DNA of 6,779 bases. Source: Flavisolibacter sp. GTDB lineage: Bacteria; Bacteroidota; Bacteroidia; Chitinophagales; Chitinophagaceae. The stretch spans positions 1-6,779 of the forward strand of contig JACDAZ010000321.1 of NCBI GenBank assembly GCA_013695175.1. Direction: 5' to 3'. Below are positions 5,759 to 6,779 of this stretch, piece after piece; the stretch's first letter is position 1, and each line of letters opens with the position of its first letter. The translations under genes were made by a program, and so were the position numbers. The notes under the pieces are model-generated. The model was not told the DNA's origin, did not search any database, and saw only the letters and a program-made list of their open reading frames with translations.

Positions 5759-6779
5759 CTACTGCACATTACTCACTAAAAAATGAATATGTTCATAAAT
5801 CCAGCTCACCAAACCTACTGTAACAATACCACCTATGCATATATACATAGCCAGTCTTGGCATAACAGGAATCCCTAACTTTTGAATAGGATGATCATTG
5901 GCATCCATAAAAATGGCTTTTACTATTCTTAAATAATAGTAAAATGAAATAACCATATTCAATGCAGCTATGCTGATTAATAAATAATTTCCTTTTTCAG
6001 CACCGGCAAATAAAAGAAAGAATTTACCAAAAAATCCGGCTGTGGGTGGTACTCCTGCCAATGAAAATAAAGCTATGGTTAATATCCATGATAAAACCGG
6101 ATTTGTTTTATAAAATCCTTTGTAATCACTAATGCTTTCTTTACCAGTTAATGAACTTACCAGTGCTACCACACCAAATGCAGCAAGGTTGGAAAAAATA
6201 TAAATCAGTACAAAATAAACAACTGAAGTAGCACCCAGATCTGATGTACCGGTTATACCAACAAGAATAAAACCTACTTGTGCTATGGATGAAAAAGCAA
6301 GAAATCGTTTAAAGTTATTTTGCCTTAGTGCAAATAGATTTCCTGTAATGATGGTCAATAATGACAGAATAAAAAGCATGTTGTACCATGTTTCGGATAA
6401 AACACCAAACACCTTATACAATACTGAAACAAAAACAAAAAGAACTGCACCCTTAGATATTACTGAAAGGAAAGAAGTTACTGCCACAGGAGCGCCTTCA
6501 TAAACATCAGCCGTCCAAAGATGGAATGGCACCACTGAAATTTTAAAGGCAAATCCTGTGAGCAATAAAACAAATGCAAATATCTGGAGTGGGTTAGTAG
6601 ATAAAGCCTGGGCTAATTCTGAAAAAATTAATGTGCCAGTTGTACCATACATCATGGAAATACCAAACAGCAGCAGCGAAGAAGAGAATGCTGAAGATAT
6701 AATCAATTTCATTGCAGCTTCGGAAGACCTTCTTTTAGTAAGGTCAAAATTTGCGGCAGCTGCTAAGGGAATAGTTGAC
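5759..6779 (-). CDS. nuoN: NADH-quinone oxidoreductase subunit N (5' end outside window)
   Basis: NuoN is one of the antiporter-like membrane subunits of respiratory complex I and helps couple quinone reduction to proton translocation across the inner membrane. The frame stays open to the right edge, so the gene is cut and the internal Met at 6712 is not the start; 339 residues are visible. Numbering from the first visible residue, the landmarks are: FKISVVPFHLWTADVYEGAP (78-97) with Lys79, SVISKGAVLF (105-114) with Lys109 (the same 30-residue spacing as the key Lys217 and Lys247 of E. coli NuoN), FKRFLAFSSIAQVGFILVG (156-174), LAGVPPTAGFFGKF (240-253) and YYYLRIVKA (280-288). Many hydrophobic helices run through the whole length and the protein ends after a final helix (about 310-326). 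The upstream neighbour is outside the window but would be expected to be nuoM. The gene downstream is the proline-rich hypothetical protein. Confidence 0.95.
   Translation of the reverse strand, partial: STIPLAAAANFDLTKRRSSEAAMKLIISSAFSSSLLLFGISMMYGTTGTLIFSELAQALSTNPLQIFAFVLLLTGFAFKISVVPFHLWTADVYEGAPVAVTSFLSVISKGAVLFVFVSVLYKVFGVLSETWYNMLFILSLLTIITGNLFALRQNNFKRFLAFSSIAQVGFILVGITGTSDLGATSVVYFVLIYIFSNLAAFGVVALVSSLTGKESISDYKGFYKTNPVLSWILTIALFSLAGVPPTAGFFGKFFLLFAGAEKGNYLLISIAALNMVISFYYYLRIVKAIFMDANDHPIQKLGIPVMPRLAMYICIGGIVTVGLVSWIYEHIHFLVSNVQ

Noticed and set aside
6285..6503. Plus-strand frame opposite nuoN
   Set aside because: It lies within highly conserved nuoN sequence and its product is unremarkable.

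Overview
The window looks like chromosome from a low-GC member of the Bacteroidota, most likely Chitinophagaceae or a relative. This is inferred from the protein families (DUF4199, a dihydroorotase homologue lacking its metal-binding residues, a BlaI/M56 pair without a beta-lactam-sensing domain, NuoN), the A/T-rich leaders without Shine-Dalgarno sequences, and the sequence style. No rRNA or other marker allows a firmer placement. Every gene with good support lies on the minus strand, so transcription runs from right to left.

From right to left: (1) The right edge holds the C-terminal three quarters or so of nuoN, a membrane subunit of respiratory complex I, cut by the window edge. (2) After an 89-bp gap containing short A/T-rich repeats and a GGTGAAT heptamer array comes a 149-residue protein of unknown function. 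It has conserved-looking ends joined by a very proline-rich linker, and it is followed by a strong rho-independent terminator. (3) About 540 bp (4631-5170) without a well-supported gene contains the promoter/operator region of the next operon and one doubtful 52-codon ORF on the plus strand. (4) A BlaI/MecI/CopY-type repressor and an M56 (BlaR1-like) membrane metalloprotease are separated by 2 bp. Upstream of the repressor there are three TACGA-type half-sites arranged like an autoregulatory operator. (5) A second tight cluster contains a dihydroorotase-fold protein that has lost nearly all of its zinc and substrate ligands, a DUF4199 membrane protein 11 bp downstream, and a polyprenol-phosphate-type family 2 glycosyltransferase whose start overlaps the DUF4199 stop (TAATG). 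The glycosyltransferase runs off the left edge.

The genes form three functional blocks: energy conservation (complex I), a two-gene signalling/repressor module that senses an unknown cell-envelope cue, and an envelope glycan-lipid cluster carrying a pseudo-dihydroorotase. The window shows no tRNA, rRNA, CRISPR array, insertion sequence or phage gene. I did not find a clearly new multi-gene system. The items most worth a second look are the metal-site-less dihydroorotase, the operator array, the unusual periplasmic domain of the M56 protein and the proline-rich protein next to nuoN.
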